Shown: positions 1 to 13,171 of the stretch, piece after piece
How positions within the stretch are numbered: position 1 is the first letter of the stretch
How the letters are laid out: each line of letters starts with the position of its first letter
From: Linyphia triangularis
Lineage: Eukaryota; Arthropoda; Arachnida; Araneae; Linyphiidae
Assembly: GCA_963978545.1 (NCBI GenBank)
Contig: OZ021722.1
Coordinates: 16,372,801 to 16,436,800, forward strand
Reading direction: 5' to 3'
Length of the DNA: 64,000 nucleotides
Made by a program: the position numbers and the translations under genes
Notes under the pieces: generated by a model
The model's database searches: none
Told to the model about the DNA's origin: nothing
Seen by the model: the letters and a program-made list of their open reading frames with translations, nothing else

Positions 1-26
1 TATCTTAACTTTCAGCACCATCAAAG

Positions 27-1290
27 CCAGTGACCATCACTATCCCGGTTCGGCGACACAGAATAAATTGGAGGATGTCAATTTCATAGAATGGTATGCC
101 TCCTTGCGATCAAGCAGACCTAAAAATGACTAAGTGGTCTGCCCTGCTTTTATGAATATCAGTTTTTTTTTTTGTTTTTTTTTTTTAATATCAGTTCTTG
201 GTGTTTCTTTTCAATGCAGACTGTTCCACCAATACATTTTGATTAGCTACTCTACGGAGGAAATGTTTAATGGTTTCCTTAAATATTGACACACAAATTG
301 CAAAATGATGTTTGATATTTTCACACCAATTGCTAAGAGTTATTTCTTGTTACTGTTTTAGTTTTTTGTATTTTGGAGGTTTGAGATGCTTTGCATTTGA
401 GTAGAAGGGGAAATTTTCCACCTTAGTGGCATTTTTTTCGTGACATCTGATATGCGGTAGTTGTACCAGTACCAGCCAGAATGGTTCTTGTGGCAAGAAC
501 GTCTTTGATTTGTGAGCAGATCCCAGGACATTGGAGCGATTCTTGGGAACTTGATATACATGTTTATTCCTAAATGCTCCACATAGACTTCAGGCTTGGT
601 GAAATGATGATTCTGCAGCCTGTTGTCACAGAATCCACCTAGAACTGAAGTTTCATAGTGATGTTGCCAAAAAACAATTAGCAAACTGGAGATACATCTA
701 CATATTAAGACTTTGCCATGTGTTGTAGTGGTGGAAGTGTTCGTGTGCATGTGAAATGGCAATCGAAGGGTTCAAAATTGATGTTGAACGTAGTCAGATA
801 AGGTGATTCACTGTAGAGAGAAATCTTCCAAAAAGAGGGGTTGCTTGGAAAACACTTTTACAACAGTAATTCGATCGAAAATGTACTTTTCTTTTGGCAA
901 TGGATGCAGTTTTCTCAATACATTTTTATTGGGTTGAATTCAATCAGTTCTACATAAATACCGCCATTTCCATCACTTTTTAACCCAATTACAGCAGGTG
1001 ACTATCACTGTCGGTTTGGTAGAATCACTTTGAATATCAGTTCTCTGTGTTTGACTTCACTGCAGCAGACTGTTGCACCAACACTTTTTTTTTAGTTCTT
1101 AATCGACGAAGTATTAGAAATGTTTGACAATTTCTTTCAAAATCAAACACACAGAAAGCATAATGATGTTAGGTATTTTCATACAATTTGTCAAGTCCTT
1201 CCTTGTTGTTGTTTTAGTTTATCGTAGCATGAAGGTTCAAGATGCTTCATTAAAATGAAGGGGCTTTTTTCGTGACACCTGATGTAGCTG
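27..1290. repeat. Diverged direct duplication (units about 27-461 and 995-1290)
   Basis: Two blocks read in the same order with many shared words: a 'gtgac.atcact' start, 'tttgaatatcagttct', 'gcagactgtt.caccaa', an 'aatgatgtt.g.tattttca' stretch, and an end with 'ttttttcgtgaca.ctgat'. Divergence and indels are heavy, so the duplication is old. A 134-codon open frame on the minus strand lies over unit 1 but is not kept in unit 2, so I do not treat it as a gene. The parent sequence is not recognised. Confidence 0.6.
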
Positions 1291-1299
1291 GTGAACTCA

Positions 1300-2060
1300 T
1301 CTCTCAGTAGTTATTCAAGCGAATTTGTTCACAATTCCTCACAATTGACATCTGTTCACAAGTTTCAGAATTGAAATGTTCCATTGTGGTACTCGTTACA
1401 GAAAAGAACAAGTTCTAAAGCAAAATTAGTCAATATTTATAGTTTGTAGCTAGCTATTCAATCAAGTATTCTCAACAGTATGGTATTTCAAACTGAATAT
1501 CAAAAGTTGTACGAGTCTCTAATTTATCTCTCCACTTTCCAACATGCTCTTCTACTATTATAGTAAAACAGTAATTTACGAAACAATATTGTAATTATCA
1601 GTTAGCACTTGGTTAAATTGAACTAGAAGCACATTAGTTAGCACACACAAATTAAATAGTCATGTCTCAAATTAAATAAGAATAATAAAAGCCCAAATAA
1701 GTATGCAAACTCATAAATAGGCTAGTTTTGAAATAAATTCATAAAATTAACTACGTTTTTATATACAATGGTATAAAAACAATGTAAAAAGAAAGGTAAA
1801 TAAAATCATTTAAATATAATCATAATTATATTTAGTGGACAGTGATCTTTATATTAGATTCCGCAAATTTATCAGATTAATTTATTAGAATGGTATGTAT
1901 AAATTAAGGAATAAAAATATCACTTTCTTAAAATTTTTAACTTATTATTGCATTAATAAAAATTATCTTTAAATTAATGTTACTACTCTTGAAATTAAAA
2001 AATCATATTCTTGTTTAAAAATTTCAACTTGTGGTAAAGAAAACATAAATAATTTTAAAA
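1300..2060. other. Unassigned AT-rich stretch
   Basis: I see no gene, no repeat end and no convincing coding signal here. The AT content rises towards the satellite that follows. Confidence 0.5.
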
Positions 2061-2245
2061 TTAATAAAAAATTTAAAAATTAAAATGAATAAAAAAATTT
2101 AAAAATTAAAATGAATAAAAATTAAAAAAATAAAATTAATAAAAATTTAAAAAAAATAAAATTAATAAAAATTTAAAAAAATAAAATTAATAAAAATTTA
2201 AAAAAATAAAATTAATAAAAATTTAAAAAAATAAAAAAAATTTAG
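2060..2245. repeat. AT-only short tandem array
   Basis: Several head-to-tail units of about 24-25 bp, built from 'aataaaaatttaaaaaaata' plus 'aaattaat', with shorter variants at the left end. Almost no G or C occurs. It looks like a simple satellite made by slippage. Confidence 0.8.
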
Positions 2246-2964
2246 AATTAAATTTTAATTATACTTTACAATAAATTGCAGAAAATGCTTAGAATTTTTA
2301 ATACGAAACTTTATACAACTCTGAGTATAAAAATTTGACACAAATCAAATTGTATCTACAATAAAAAAGAATACATATTATACACAAAAATAATAAGCTG
2401 CCACTCATTATAGGTGGATTGTACCAAGCTAAGAGTTAATGCTGTACTTTGTTTCAGATATCCATACCACAAATGAAGTTTTTTTTTTACTAAGGTTTAA
2501 TTTGATCATGGAAATACAAGGTACCGATAGATTAAAAATTTCGCGCTTGACACATAGAAATAAAATAACACCTTTGCGAATGAAGAACGGAGTTCTGTGT
2601 AGTGAAAATATTGCCTTCCTTTAATATCGAAAAGCTTATTCCTGTTTCGTGCTGCATTGTGCAAGGATGAGCCAGTTATCCACATTAAATATGAAATTGT
2701 GAAGGATACAAATATAGCATTTATTAGTACCACAATTGACTTTTAAGCGACATAAGGCGCTTGTATCATTGAAGAAAATAATTTGTTTAATTCAAAATCT
2801 GAGCGAGTTCGGATACACAAAAAATATTTCATTCTAATCCCCTTTTCTTTTTTTTTTCTTTTTTTTTGTAGGGGGAGGAGTGGGAGGGGTAACTTTTCAA
2901 ATAGTTCCATGAAACTTTATAATTTAGAGAAGAAAAATATATATTACTTTTTACTTCACTTCAT

Positions 2965-3168
2965 GGCTAGGGATGGGTTGGTTGTTTTCAGATTATCTGA
3001 CGCCGTCAGCAACACGAGGGCTATAATGCGCCGAAACATTCGTCATTAGACAAGCCAAACATACATTTACAAACACCCATGCCTAACACGGGACTCGAAC
3101 CAGCAACCTCGTTGTCTAGAAGCTAACACGCTAACCACTATACCATTTGGTCGGCGGCTAGGGATGGG
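2965..3168 (-). mobile_element. SINE-A copy 1 with 13-bp target-site duplication
   Basis: tRNA-derived SINE read from the minus strand, element about 2978-3155. The tRNA-like head lies at the right (box A near tatagtggttagcgtg, here mutated; box B near ggttcgagtcc, also mutated), followed by the family body and a (AACC)n tail at the left. It is flanked by GGCTAGGGATGGG at 2965-2977 and again at 3156-3168, a clean target-site duplication showing retroposition by LINE machinery. Short open frames crossing this copy are products of the repeat and not genes. Confidence 0.92.
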
Positions 3169-3523
3169 ACTAGTGTAAATTACTTATAGAACTAATCAGG
3201 ATCGATTCGTTGAATGCACGATGAACCACACAAAAGTGCAGTAGATAAGCGGTCTTAAAGCTGGATAAGTGTTTCCCAAACACATTGGGACAACCAGTTT
3301 TTGATGGTTCTCAAAATGTGATTTAATGGAATTAAAGAAATTAAATAGTTTACTATCATCAGACCTACAGTCTCGCGTCTGACAGGTATAATGAGAAATT
3401 TAAAATTATTTAATCCTTACCATGTATAACCAGTGGAAAAATTGAAGTGACTATAATAGCAATTGTTTGCATTGGGGAGGAGGAAACGCCAAATCAGTCT
3501 TAGTTTGGGTCTGAAGAACACTT

Positions 3524-4085
3524 ATTTTTAACTTAACACAATGTAAATCTCAATGAGAGTTCAGGGTGCTTAGATAAAAATCCATTTCAAATTTTTCAAA
3601 TTTCTTGGTTGGTTGTTTTTAGATTATCTGGCGCCGTCAGCAACACGAGGGCTATAATGCGCCAAAACATTCGTCATTAGACAAGCCAACATACATTTAC
3701 AAACACCCGAGCCTAACACGGGACTCAAACACGCTAACCACTATACCGTTTGGTCGGCCAAAATTTCTTGGTACATTACACGTTTCTAAATAATAAACAG
3801 TTTGATATAATATACAAAGGGAAACATTCCCAAATACGTGGCTCATTATTAACTTAACACAATATAAATCTCAAATAATGTGAGTTCAAGGGTGCCTGGA
3901 TAGAAAAATCTGTGTCAAATTTGCAAAATTTCTGGGGACACTAATAATAATCAGTTTGATATCCTATATAGTACTTGCTCCACTAAAAAAGATAACTTAA
4001 TAAAGTGCTGAGTGGTGGTTTTTTTTTTTTTGTAAATAAAAAATTGGGTATCAAAGGGTAACATTCCCAAGTACGATACTGCTCC
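3524..4085. repeat. Tandem duplication; first unit carries a SINE insertion
   Basis: Unit 1 (about 3524-3844) and unit 2 (about 3845-4085) share 'ttaacttaacacaat.taaat', 'gttca.gggtgc', 'aatttct.gg', 'cagtttgatat' and 'aaaggg.aacattcccaa' in the same order. Unit 1 is interrupted by SINE-A copy 2 while unit 2 is not, so unit 2 represents the empty site. The duplication is older than the SINE insertion. Confidence 0.75.
3597..3771 (-). mobile_element. SINE-A copy 2, internally deleted
   Basis: Minus-strand copy, element about 3609-3758. Part of the tRNA-like head, including the box B region, is deleted: the sequence jumps from 'ggactcaaac' to 'acgctaacca'. Flanking 'aaatttcttgg' on both sides (about 3598-3608 and 3761-3771) is the target-site duplication. 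Confidence 0.88.
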
Positions 4086-6250
4086 ATCTCGCCTAGTATA
4101 TAAATTTCAGTACTGTCTCAGTCAAGCTGCACTTACATGTACTTAATACACATCCAAACTGCAGCACAAAGACATCCAATAAAAATGCACACAAAATAGA
4201 GTATTGCATGAACATTCATTACACCAACAATACCCTTTTCCTGTAAACTAAAATGACTTTTAATAATCAAATATTTCAGAGTAATGGCAATCTTTTCGAA
4301 AGACTCCACACAATTTTAAACAAATTATGTTGCGAAAGATTAATTTCAATTTATATATTCATCCAACCGTAGTGTATTTAGTTTACGTTTTATGGAAAAA
4401 CAGAAGTTAAGCGCACCTGATAATTCTTAATAATTTTAAAATAATAAACACTCCATAGAAATACCGATAACTATAAAGAGGAGATCTATATGTTACATTT
4501 TCATATGGGGGTTCTGTGTGGACCATGAATAATCGATACATTCTCACTTTTATACAACATTTAGGTAATTATCCTTAGAAACAATAATTTTCGTTGAATC
4601 TAGATTAATAAGTTAAAATCTACAGTCCATGTAAAATGCCTTGTAAGTTAACAAGTATAAAGCTATAAGAGCAAGAGGAATTTTTTACACAATTAACTTT
4701 TTCAATAACAATACAAGGGAAAGATCCCATACTATTATTGATTTTAAGGATAGCATTTAAATCTAAAGTTTTTCAAAAGAATTTATAATTATTCATACGA
4801 CTTAATAAAATTTCTGCCGTTTTTAATTAAAATAATTTCCCCTTAAGTTCAATAAAAAAAAAAAAATGGAACACTATGCCAAATTTGTCACTTTGTAGTT
4901 CAGGAGTGAACACCTGTTGAAAAGAAGGTCACTTAATCAGCTGTTGCATTTTACAACAAATCCGTGTAAAAAAAAATAACACTCAAATACTTTATACATT
5001 ATCAATGCATGTTTAAGATATTGATTGTGAACGTGCTTAAAATACTTACAGGGAACAATTTGCAAAGATATACTTTTACTGAGGGAATTTAGTTAAAATA
5101 CTACTTGCTTTCACAATCAATGCACTGTATAAGAAATATTAATAAAAGGCTTTGAAGTGTCGCGACATACAGTATTGCAAGTTTGATTGTGCATAAACAC
5201 AATGCAAAAATAAGAATTATAGTGCAAAGAACTTTACTTAGTACCATAATGGTAAAATTTTATTATTGGAAAAGAATCTCTATTCAACGTATGACATTTT
5301 AAAATTCATACGATGGCAAGAAACAGAATTCACAATACCGACGTTCGAAATGGTATTTTAAAAAATAATTTTATTAATAAAACGCTCGAAAGTTTTTCCT
5401 CGTGTGTATAATGTACATAGTGGGGGGTTTTTTCTCGCAGATTTTGTTGATAAATGACAATGTTTTCTGTTACCAATAAAATAAGTATCATCAGAGTGAG
5501 TAAAAAAATTTTCAAGATATATATGTAGAAACAATCTCCAGATCCATTTGAAATCTTCTCTTGGAAATTATAAGCATGATCAGCGTGTGCCAATGTGATG
5601 AAAAAAATAATTTATTCGCTATCAAGCAGGTTACAAATAAATCTACTGATGAAAGCATCAAATGTTATCAAAGCTAGTATGTGTTGCTTGAAATGAGACA
5701 CAATAAGAGTCTGTAACACATCTAAATCCAAGTAACATCAGTTTGCCAAATCCGAAGAGGATACTTTTCTAGAATAATAAGCATACCTCTTGTTGTCTTT
5801 ACATGAAAACATTTTGCAACATTTGACAATATTTTTTCCTTCCTTTCTAAAATTGCCCCTTTTCCTTACGACTCCTTGGTTTACTTATATCTCCCCGAGC
5901 TATCATTACACACTTTGCAATGCCTCAACAAAAATGTGATGTGATGTTTGAAGTTTCGATGCTTTGTGTTCTGAGTATTTGTGAAGTGAAGTTTTAAAAA
6001 GCCCAAGTTTGCATACGAAAGGATTTTCTCAGATATGGGAACCCTTATGAGAAAGTGTTGAAACTATATACAACGTGACTGTAAAATATCCAAAGTGAAA
6101 CTAAATCGATTTTTAGTGAGATTGGATTATTTTGAACTGCCAATTCAAAAAGTTTGCAGTAAATCCTCTGAACATAACAATTCCAACAATAATTTTGCAT
6201 CAAGTCACTTCAACTGTCGGATATAAAAAAAAAAGTTATCCTGCAGAATG
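4086..6250. other. Unassigned AT-rich stretch
   Basis: No recognisable gene or repeat family. The one frame of note (5330-5593, minus, 87 codons) has low-complexity hydrophobic composition and no family I know; I treat it as chance. Confidence 0.5.
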
Positions 6251-6254
6251 GGGT

Positions 6255-6452
6255 TTCTTAAAAGTTGTTGTTTTCAGATTATCTGGCACCGTCAGCAACA
6301 CGAGGGCTGTAATGCGGCGAAACATTCGTCATTAGACAAGCCAGTATACATTTACAAACACCCATGCCTAACACGGGACTCGAATCCGCAACCTCGCGGT
6401 CTAGAAGCTAGCACGCTAACCACTATACCGTTTGGTCGGTGTCTCTTAAAAG
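6255..6452 (-). mobile_element. SINE-A copy 3
   Basis: Minus-strand copy, element about 6265-6440, with nearly complete head and body. The (AACC)n tail is shortened. The flanking 'tcttaaaag' on both sides is a short target-site duplication. Frames at 6132-6335 and 6248-6457 run through this repeat and are spurious. Confidence 0.88.
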
Positions 6453-9175
6453 AATGAGCCTATAATATGCCAAAGTGAATTGATCTAATTCCACTGGAAA
6501 CTCAAAATTTCAGAAAGAGTGATATATTCTACACATACATTAGTTTTGATATTCAAAAATTCTATTGAACTAGATGAAAATTGTTCAGTAAGAGCTGGAA
6601 TATCCAATATAAAACATTCAAGAAATCTTGTCAATGGCTCTCATTCAGAAGGTATAACCAATGAATTCTGCTTTTCAAGAGTTCACAAGATCATCCGACT
6701 ACATAGAGGGGGAGGGTAAGAAAAAAAATTCAAAATTTGATAGAGAAAACTGTGTCAATATCATACAATTAAATGTTTAATTATAATATAACTATAATAT
6801 AGGGAGATTAAATTTCTTTCTTAGTTCAAAAATTATTAAACAGAAAGTGACTTTGTTTCAAATAAGGCCAATTAAATTAAAGCATAATCAAAATATCTGT
6901 ATATAAAATGATATATGCAGATAATCTGCAAAACACTATTTCTTTGAAGAGTGTAACAATATTTATTTGGATGAATGGAGCTTATACCCGGATGCGATAA
7001 TTAGGTGCATCAAAAGGGTATTAATCTAAGCAGTCTACTAGAATGTTCTTTTTAAATGAATAATTTTAGCTGTAGTAAGTTCAAAACTTGAATTATGACT
7101 ATTAGGTATATAATAGTGATATTTAGAGATTTCAGTAACCTGCTCGTCAACGTACATTGTGGTCCAGTTCCTGCATAGTACAAAATTGCAGACCGATAAC
7201 TTTTCCAAGTGTGAAAAATCTACCGAAGTCTGTTTTAAGAAGTGACAGTTGAAAAAAATGTTTTTAAAAATGGATGTTGCCAAAAGTAGGATTAAATAAG
7301 TGGCAATTACAAAAGCATTTTTAAGAACTACCAGGTACCATATCAATATGTATCCAAATTGGGGGAAAAGTTAAAATAATGTATAGGTCAGTTCTAACCT
7401 TTCCTTCAACTAAGTTAACAATTTTTAACTACCCAATCAATTACAAGCACGCACCATTTAAAACACAAATTGTCTAAACTGTGATGCCAAAACAATGGAG
7501 ACAATTTTACTCATAGGAGGAATTAATAACTACAAATCTAAATCATCCAATGAAAAGGGAATCAACAAGGTTAGATTTTAATATTTTGAGTTTTGGAGCC
7601 TGTGTGTGCCCTTTTTATTTTAATAGATTTAATCTCAATTATGAATTCAATATCAAAAATTAATTGTATTCAATTGCTTATAAGGAAGGTTGCAACAACA
7701 TTTAGAAAGGAAACTAATACCTAGATTCCTGAACCAACAAGTAAAAAAAAATCCTAATTATAAATACAAGTGATATATTTATAGTTTTTAATCATTTCAA
7801 ACTGAATTATTAGTCATTCTTTTTTTTTTCCTTCGAAATATAAGTTTGGTAAACTCTTGGAAATATTAAAAATCTTGAATAACTTTGTTTTCGTATGTTG
7901 TTGGATCCAATAAGAAAAATTAAATTTATACATAAATTTTAAAGATTTAATTTTAAAAAAAAAGGGGAAGGAAAACTAAAGTAAAAGCAAGGATGAATTT
8001 CAGTATGTAAATGAGAATGCAATATCAAAACCTCATGGCTATAAAATAAATTCAGACTCAAAATGTCTAAAATTTCAATAAGTTAGGCATAACAGAAAAT
8101 TCCTTGATCTTGAGACTGGCTTTGACTGGAGACTTGAATAAATTCAATATTTAAGAGGTAAACTTATTCTAAATTTCTAGTCTAGCAAAACCTTGAATGA
8201 GCATAAATTTGCCAAAATCCAGTAATGAATTTTTAACCATCTTTTTCATTTAAAATTGCGCATATTCTTCTACAGTCAACAATAAAAAATTTCAAGGGAT
8301 CACAATGTCATTATTTTGTTTCCAATATATAATGAATAATTTCATGCAACATAGTAAATAACACATTTAAGGCATACAAATAATTGTTTACCAATTTACC
8401 CAATATAGGGAAAAAATAGGTATATAAATGAATGAAAGTAATTTTATTCACAATTTTAATCGTAAGTACTCTTATATTAAAATGAAAGGACCTAATGTTA
8501 AAATATAACAATAAAAACAACAGCAAATTTGAGTTATTTCCTAAGTAGCATAACTTTTAAAAATGGCAAAAACCATTCCCACTTAACAGCACCTTCACAC
8601 TAATGAACTCAAGAGTAAAACGTATTTAAGTCAGTAGTAGTATTTTGTTATAGTTAATTAGTGACGATTTCATGGATCATGCAACTCTGTTAATTAAGGT
8701 CAGATAAAAGTGTTACCAAATAATTAAAAAAAATAAAAAATTGGAAGAATATTAAAATAGTGATTATTTGCAATAACATTATGGGTGAACATTTCTCTTT
8801 TGTCCAGATATTTCATCCCCCAATATTAGATACTGCGTAATCACAAATTTCTCCTTCAATAAAATCTACTGATAAAAGTGATTGATTGTAAAGAATTGAA
8901 TAGGATTACTCAATTGATGAACCGAGCAAATTGAGGTGAAAAAATTAAGACAAATATATTCAAGCAACTGTTCAGAAGAGAGGAAATACAAAATTGTGTA
9001 TTCCACACATTTGCAATTTCAAACAACCAACCGCCCTCAGGCAGAAGAAAGAAAACTAAGAAAATGAAAGCATGACACTTATTATTAAGAGCCTATACTT
9101 AAGGGGAATAAGTTATAAGGGATGTGGTATTTGGAGAAAATGAAAAAGTTTTTCAAGAATACAACCTGAATGCCA
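6453..9175. other. Unassigned AT-rich stretch
   Basis: I find no repeat ends, transposase motifs or convincing exons. Short A/T homopolymers are common. The frames at 7038-7346 and 8311-8526 show no recognisable domain. Confidence 0.5.
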
Positions 9176-9584
9176 TTATACAGGGTGGTCACAAAATTCA
9201 GGGAAAAAGTTCCCTGATAATTCCCCCGGCAGATTTCTAAAATATTCCCTGATTTTAGGGAAACTTTTCTAAATTTCCCCAATTTTCTTAGGTTTTCCAG
9301 ACTATCAAAAAGAACATGTATGCTAAAAAGATAATATAAAAAATTTTAAAAAATAGTTTTGCTGGTAATGAAAAGTTTAAATTATTCCGTAACATTAAAC
9401 TTCTAATGACTTACTACAACAAATCTTCATGTAAAATACGGATGAACGTGCCTCAAACAATACAAAATTTCTCCGATTTTCATGAATTTTTGAAAAGTTT
9501 CCTGACATTTCCTTGATTTTTACCAGAATCGGAAAGCTCCCTGACATTTCCCGGATTTCCAGTTTCTGCGGCCACTCTGTTATA
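9176..9584. mobile_element. CAGGG-ended MITE, family N1 copy 1 (5-bp TSD TTATA)
   Basis: Element 9181-9579 (399 bp). The left end CAGGGTGGTCACAAAATTC is inverted at the right end (cagagtggccgcagaaac when reverse-complemented). It is flanked by TTATA at 9176-9180 and 9580-9584. The interior is rich in 'ttccctga' words near both ends and has no coding capacity. Copies 2 and 3 lie at 12,759 and 31,939. Termini and the 5-bp duplication suggest a non-autonomous hAT-type element, possibly the 5-bp-TSD hAT5 group; that assignment is inference. Confidence 0.82.
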
Positions 9585-10900
9585 ACTTCTAATTGACCTA
9601 AAATATATCTCTCACCATATGTCTAGGAGAAACTTTTAAAGTATGCGTGGATTGATATCGATATTTTCATAAATCATTTCATTAAAAGAAGATCCTAAGT
9701 TTTAGAATATTTCAGTTAGCAACTCTATCAGGAATGAAAATCTGCACATGCACAATACTGGTATTAATTTACATAGTTATGCATTCAAAGTTCTGTTTGA
9801 CATCATAATTGTTAATCACAAATTGTCTCTATGATTCTTCAGAATTTAAATAGAAAAATCTCCAATCCCCCCAATGAGGTCGATGTGGATATTCAATGAT
9901 TTGTTGGTTTAGCCATGGAAACTGTTTAGCAAAATTTCACTTGGAATGAGATTAAGATTCCATACTGAATCAACCATTCTTCACACATTAATAAAGCACT
10001 ATTCTTGAAGAATCTTTTAATAAAAGTTTGCTTTACTACACTTGTGTAATTGAGGACTAGAAATGGAAAACGACCCAAGTACCTAAAAAATTGAAAATAG
10101 TTTTTTAACGGAAAAATTTCATTAAAACTAAGCTAAACAAAGTGGAGAACACTCAAAGTGCGAACTCTAGTAGTAATAGTTCAAAAATTTGTCTAAAGAT
10201 CATGCTGGTTGTATGTGCCAAGAGAAGTGGAGAATGTCCCAAGTGCAATAAAAATAACAATAATCTTAAGAAGGTATTTAAGAACTAAACATAAGGAAGT
10301 TAGACTATGAACCGGATGGAGCGAAATAGAGAACGCCCTAAGTAGCAGATGCGAGTCTCGTTCATTTTTCTGCTCTCCTGAAAAATTTTCTTTTTTAGAC
10401 TTGGGTCTTTTTCTATTTCTAATCCTCAATTGTTGATGTACTTGCATTAGCACAGAATTTTTTTAAAAAATTGGATCTTTTCTATTTTATCTCGTACAAT
10501 GATGAAAAAATTATTCATTGAAAAAACTATATAAAAACTGGTAATATAATTTTGTTTTACAACTTTTCAAAAAAAATTTAAAGGTCGCAAACAAACAAAA
10601 ATTTAATGCCACACATTTAAAAAAAGTTCCTGTTACACGACATATATTGTATTTAACAACTTTGTGACAGAAATCTGTTACATAACATAGTTTAAGAACT
10701 TTTCAAAACAAAGTTGCATGTAAAATTGAAAGTTTTGAAGTTTCAATTAACTGTTACATTCAATAAACTTCATGGTTTACAACACCTTAACATGTTTTCC
10801 ATCCAGTTGGATAACAAACTTGCACTCAGTTCTGTGTTAGTCAGTGGCATGCCGAGACATTTTTCAAAAGGGAAGCAAAATTATTGATAGCTAAATTTAT
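9585..10900. other. Unassigned AT-rich stretch
   Basis: No gene or known repeat recognised. A minus-strand 86-codon frame at 10,193-10,453 has mixed composition and no motif I know. Confidence 0.45.
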
Positions 10901-10906
10901 CTTATA

Positions 10907-11710
10907 CACTGAAGAGCCAGAAAAACAGGTATAGGTGTGCGTATGCAAATAACGAGGATATGCAACTAATAATTTTTACACAATGCGATCGAAAGCACCT
11001 ATGTTAGACTACAGGTATCTGACAAAGCTGTTAGATTGATTCCTACTGCTACAATAGCAGGTTATCAAGATTTAAGTGACTTTGAACTTGGCGATATAGT
11101 CGCCACACGAGAGATGGTACATAGCACCTCCCAGATAGCGAAGAAATTAAGATTTTCGCGCAAGACCATTTCATGAGTGTCAATTATCAGTTAAAGTTTC
11201 AAATCTCAGACATCAGTGTAAAAGACCTTGAAAGAACGGGACCATCAATGACTAAGGAGAATGTTGCACGTCTATCTTGTTTAAGCAACTTCCACAAATT
11301 GCAGCGGATTTCAATGCTGGACATCAACTAGTGCCAGCGTGCGATCAGTTCAAAGGACCATCATTTACAAGAGCTTTTGAAGCCGAAAGTCTGCATGTGT
11401 ACCGTTGTTGATTATACGGAACAAGGCTTTGCGCCTCATCATTGCCCGCCAATACCACCACTGGACTGTTGATGATTAGAAACATGTTGCCTAATCTGAT
11501 GAGTCGTTTACAATTAATTGGAGCAGATGGACATGCGCAGGTATGAAGATAACCTCATGAATCTATAGACCCTACATGTCTACAGTGGACTGTTAAAGCT
11601 GGTACAGCTTCTGTGATGATATGGGACAAGTGTCTAAAGACGACTCTGAAAGGTGATAGGTATGTAAGCATCCTGTCTGATCACCTACACCCATTCATGA
11701 AAATTATGTT
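10907..11710 (+). pseudogene. Tc1/mariner transposon fragment with dead transposase
   Basis: A TA dinucleotide (10,905-10,906) precedes CACTGAAGAGCCAGAAAAAC, which looks like a Tc1-type terminal repeat. Downstream, in shifting frames, come typical Tc1 transposase pieces: a helix-turn-helix-like 'TSQIAKKLRFSRKTIS', 'HHWTVDD.KHVA.SDES' carrying the first catalytic Asp, and 'GDRYVSILSDHLHPFM'. Stops and frameshifts interrupt every block. The element breaks off after the last motif, so the second and third catalytic acidic residues and the right terminal repeat are missing. Confidence 0.85.
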
Positions 11711-12100
11711 TATAGATGTATTTTATACTATATAAAGGAACCTGACTAACAATTTAAAATTGAAAATATATATATATCTATATATATGATCGCTGTTTCA
11801 CTGTAGTCAATAGGAAATGAAACCAAAAGCACATTCCGACGAAATGCTTGACAAGACAATCTCGGAGGCTTCGTAGCCACCTGGCAGAGGAATTTTTATG
11901 AAATACAACTAATGAAAGTTTAATCAGACAAATACTGAAATATGAACAATATTATACTGTATTGAAAATTGTTGGTTTAGCAATTTAAATAAAAAGAAAG
12001 AAAAAAAAATGAAATAAATACATTTGCTTTTATAATTTATGCAGAACGTTTCAAATGTTCAAATCTCATTATCTTTGAGCATTTATTAACTAACCAACCT
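11711..12100. other. Unassigned stretch with short TA microsatellite
   Basis: A TA-rich microsatellite lies near 11,766-11,790. Nothing else is recognised. Confidence 0.5.
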
Positions 12101-12332
12101 TTAAACACTTAGTGTGCCTTTTAAATTTACCAGCCTTTGGGGCCGGCCAATTTCTGTGCCGCGACATGAATGATGTACAAACATTCGCTAAAACACACAC
12201 AGCTATTGGATAAAATTTCCCTGTGGCCAGAAAAACTGGAGACTAGATAAACATGCATTAATACGCGAGCGGCCACCTGGTACTGGTGACAAAAAACACG
12301 TACTAATACGTATGCGGACCTCAAAGTGTTAA
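12101..12332. mobile_element. Putative TTAA-flanked MITE (piggyBac-like)
   Basis: Element about 12,105-12,328, bounded by TTAA at 12,101-12,104 and 12,329-12,332. The left end reads ACACTTAGTGTGCC after TTAA and the right end reverse-complements to CACTTTGAGGTCCGC, a short imperfect inverted repeat. The interior is GC-richer than its surroundings. A 98-codon minus frame crosses it with no known domain. TTAA duplication is the hallmark of piggyBac (also Kolobok) elements; the short inverted repeat keeps confidence moderate. Confidence 0.5.
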
Positions 12333-12753
12333 AAGAAAAGGGTAAAACACTACCTAACATTATCAAAGCCCTTCTACTCAAAGCAATTACGCCTCCAGTA
12401 CCTAAAAATTTCAAGCAAAGCAATTCAGCTTAAAAGGCCCAAGTTTTATAAGATCAGGGAGTGATTGGTGAAGAATTTCAAATCGGTTAATATTGTGTTC
12501 AATTCGTATAGTATACTAAATACAGTTCATTAGCTTTTCTTTTAGATAATTGCCATTAGATTCAAACTAAGCAACAACAAAAAATCATATGTTGAAATGA
12601 CATTGATGTATTTATATAGATAATACCTTTACAAAAAACAATCATCCAAGTGGAAGTGGTGTTAAAGCAAATTTGGTTTCTAGCATAACAAATGTCAGCA
12701 ACAGCAGTTTAGGGGAAAGTAAAGTTTAACTCAAGATGCTTCAAAAGTATTCC

Positions 12754-13171
12754 CTTTTCAGGGTGACCACAAATTTTAGAAAAAAAAATTCCCTGATAAT
12801 TCCCTGACAGATTTCTATTAAATTCCCTAATTTTAGGGCAAACTTTTTTTTTTTTCAAATTTCCCCAATTTTCTTAGGTATTCCAGATGTCTAGACATCC
12901 TGATCAAATAGAACATGTATGCTAAAGAGATAATAAGCAATTTTTTAATAAATAGTTTTACTGTAGTGAAACGTTTAAATTATTCCGTAACATTAAACTT
13001 CTAATGACTTACTACTACAAATCTCCATGTAAAATATGGATGAGCGTGCCTTAAACAACACAAAATTTCCACGATTTTCATGAAATTTTAGAAAGTTCCC
13101 TGATTTTTCCCAGAATCAGGAAGCTCCCTGACATTTCCCTGATTTCCCAGTTCTGTGACCACTCTGCTTTT
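12754..13171. mobile_element. CAGGG-ended MITE, family N1 copy 2 (5-bp TSD CTTTT)
   Basis: Element 12,759-13,166, clearly homologous to the copy at 9181 through its length ('gaacatgtatgctaa', 'taaattattccgtaacatta' and others). CTTTT occurs directly on both sides (12,754-12,758 and 13,167-13,171), confirming a 5-bp target-site duplication for this family. Confidence 0.85.

Noticed and set aside
358..762. 134-codon minus-strand frame
   Set aside because: It lies over an old direct duplication and is not kept in the second unit; no motif or family likeness.
2783..3049. 88-codon plus-strand frame
   Set aside because: It runs through a T-rich tract into SINE-A copy 1; the end is SINE sequence.
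12127..12423. 98-codon minus-strand frame
   Set aside because: It overlaps a TTAA-flanked MITE-like block and has no recognised domain.
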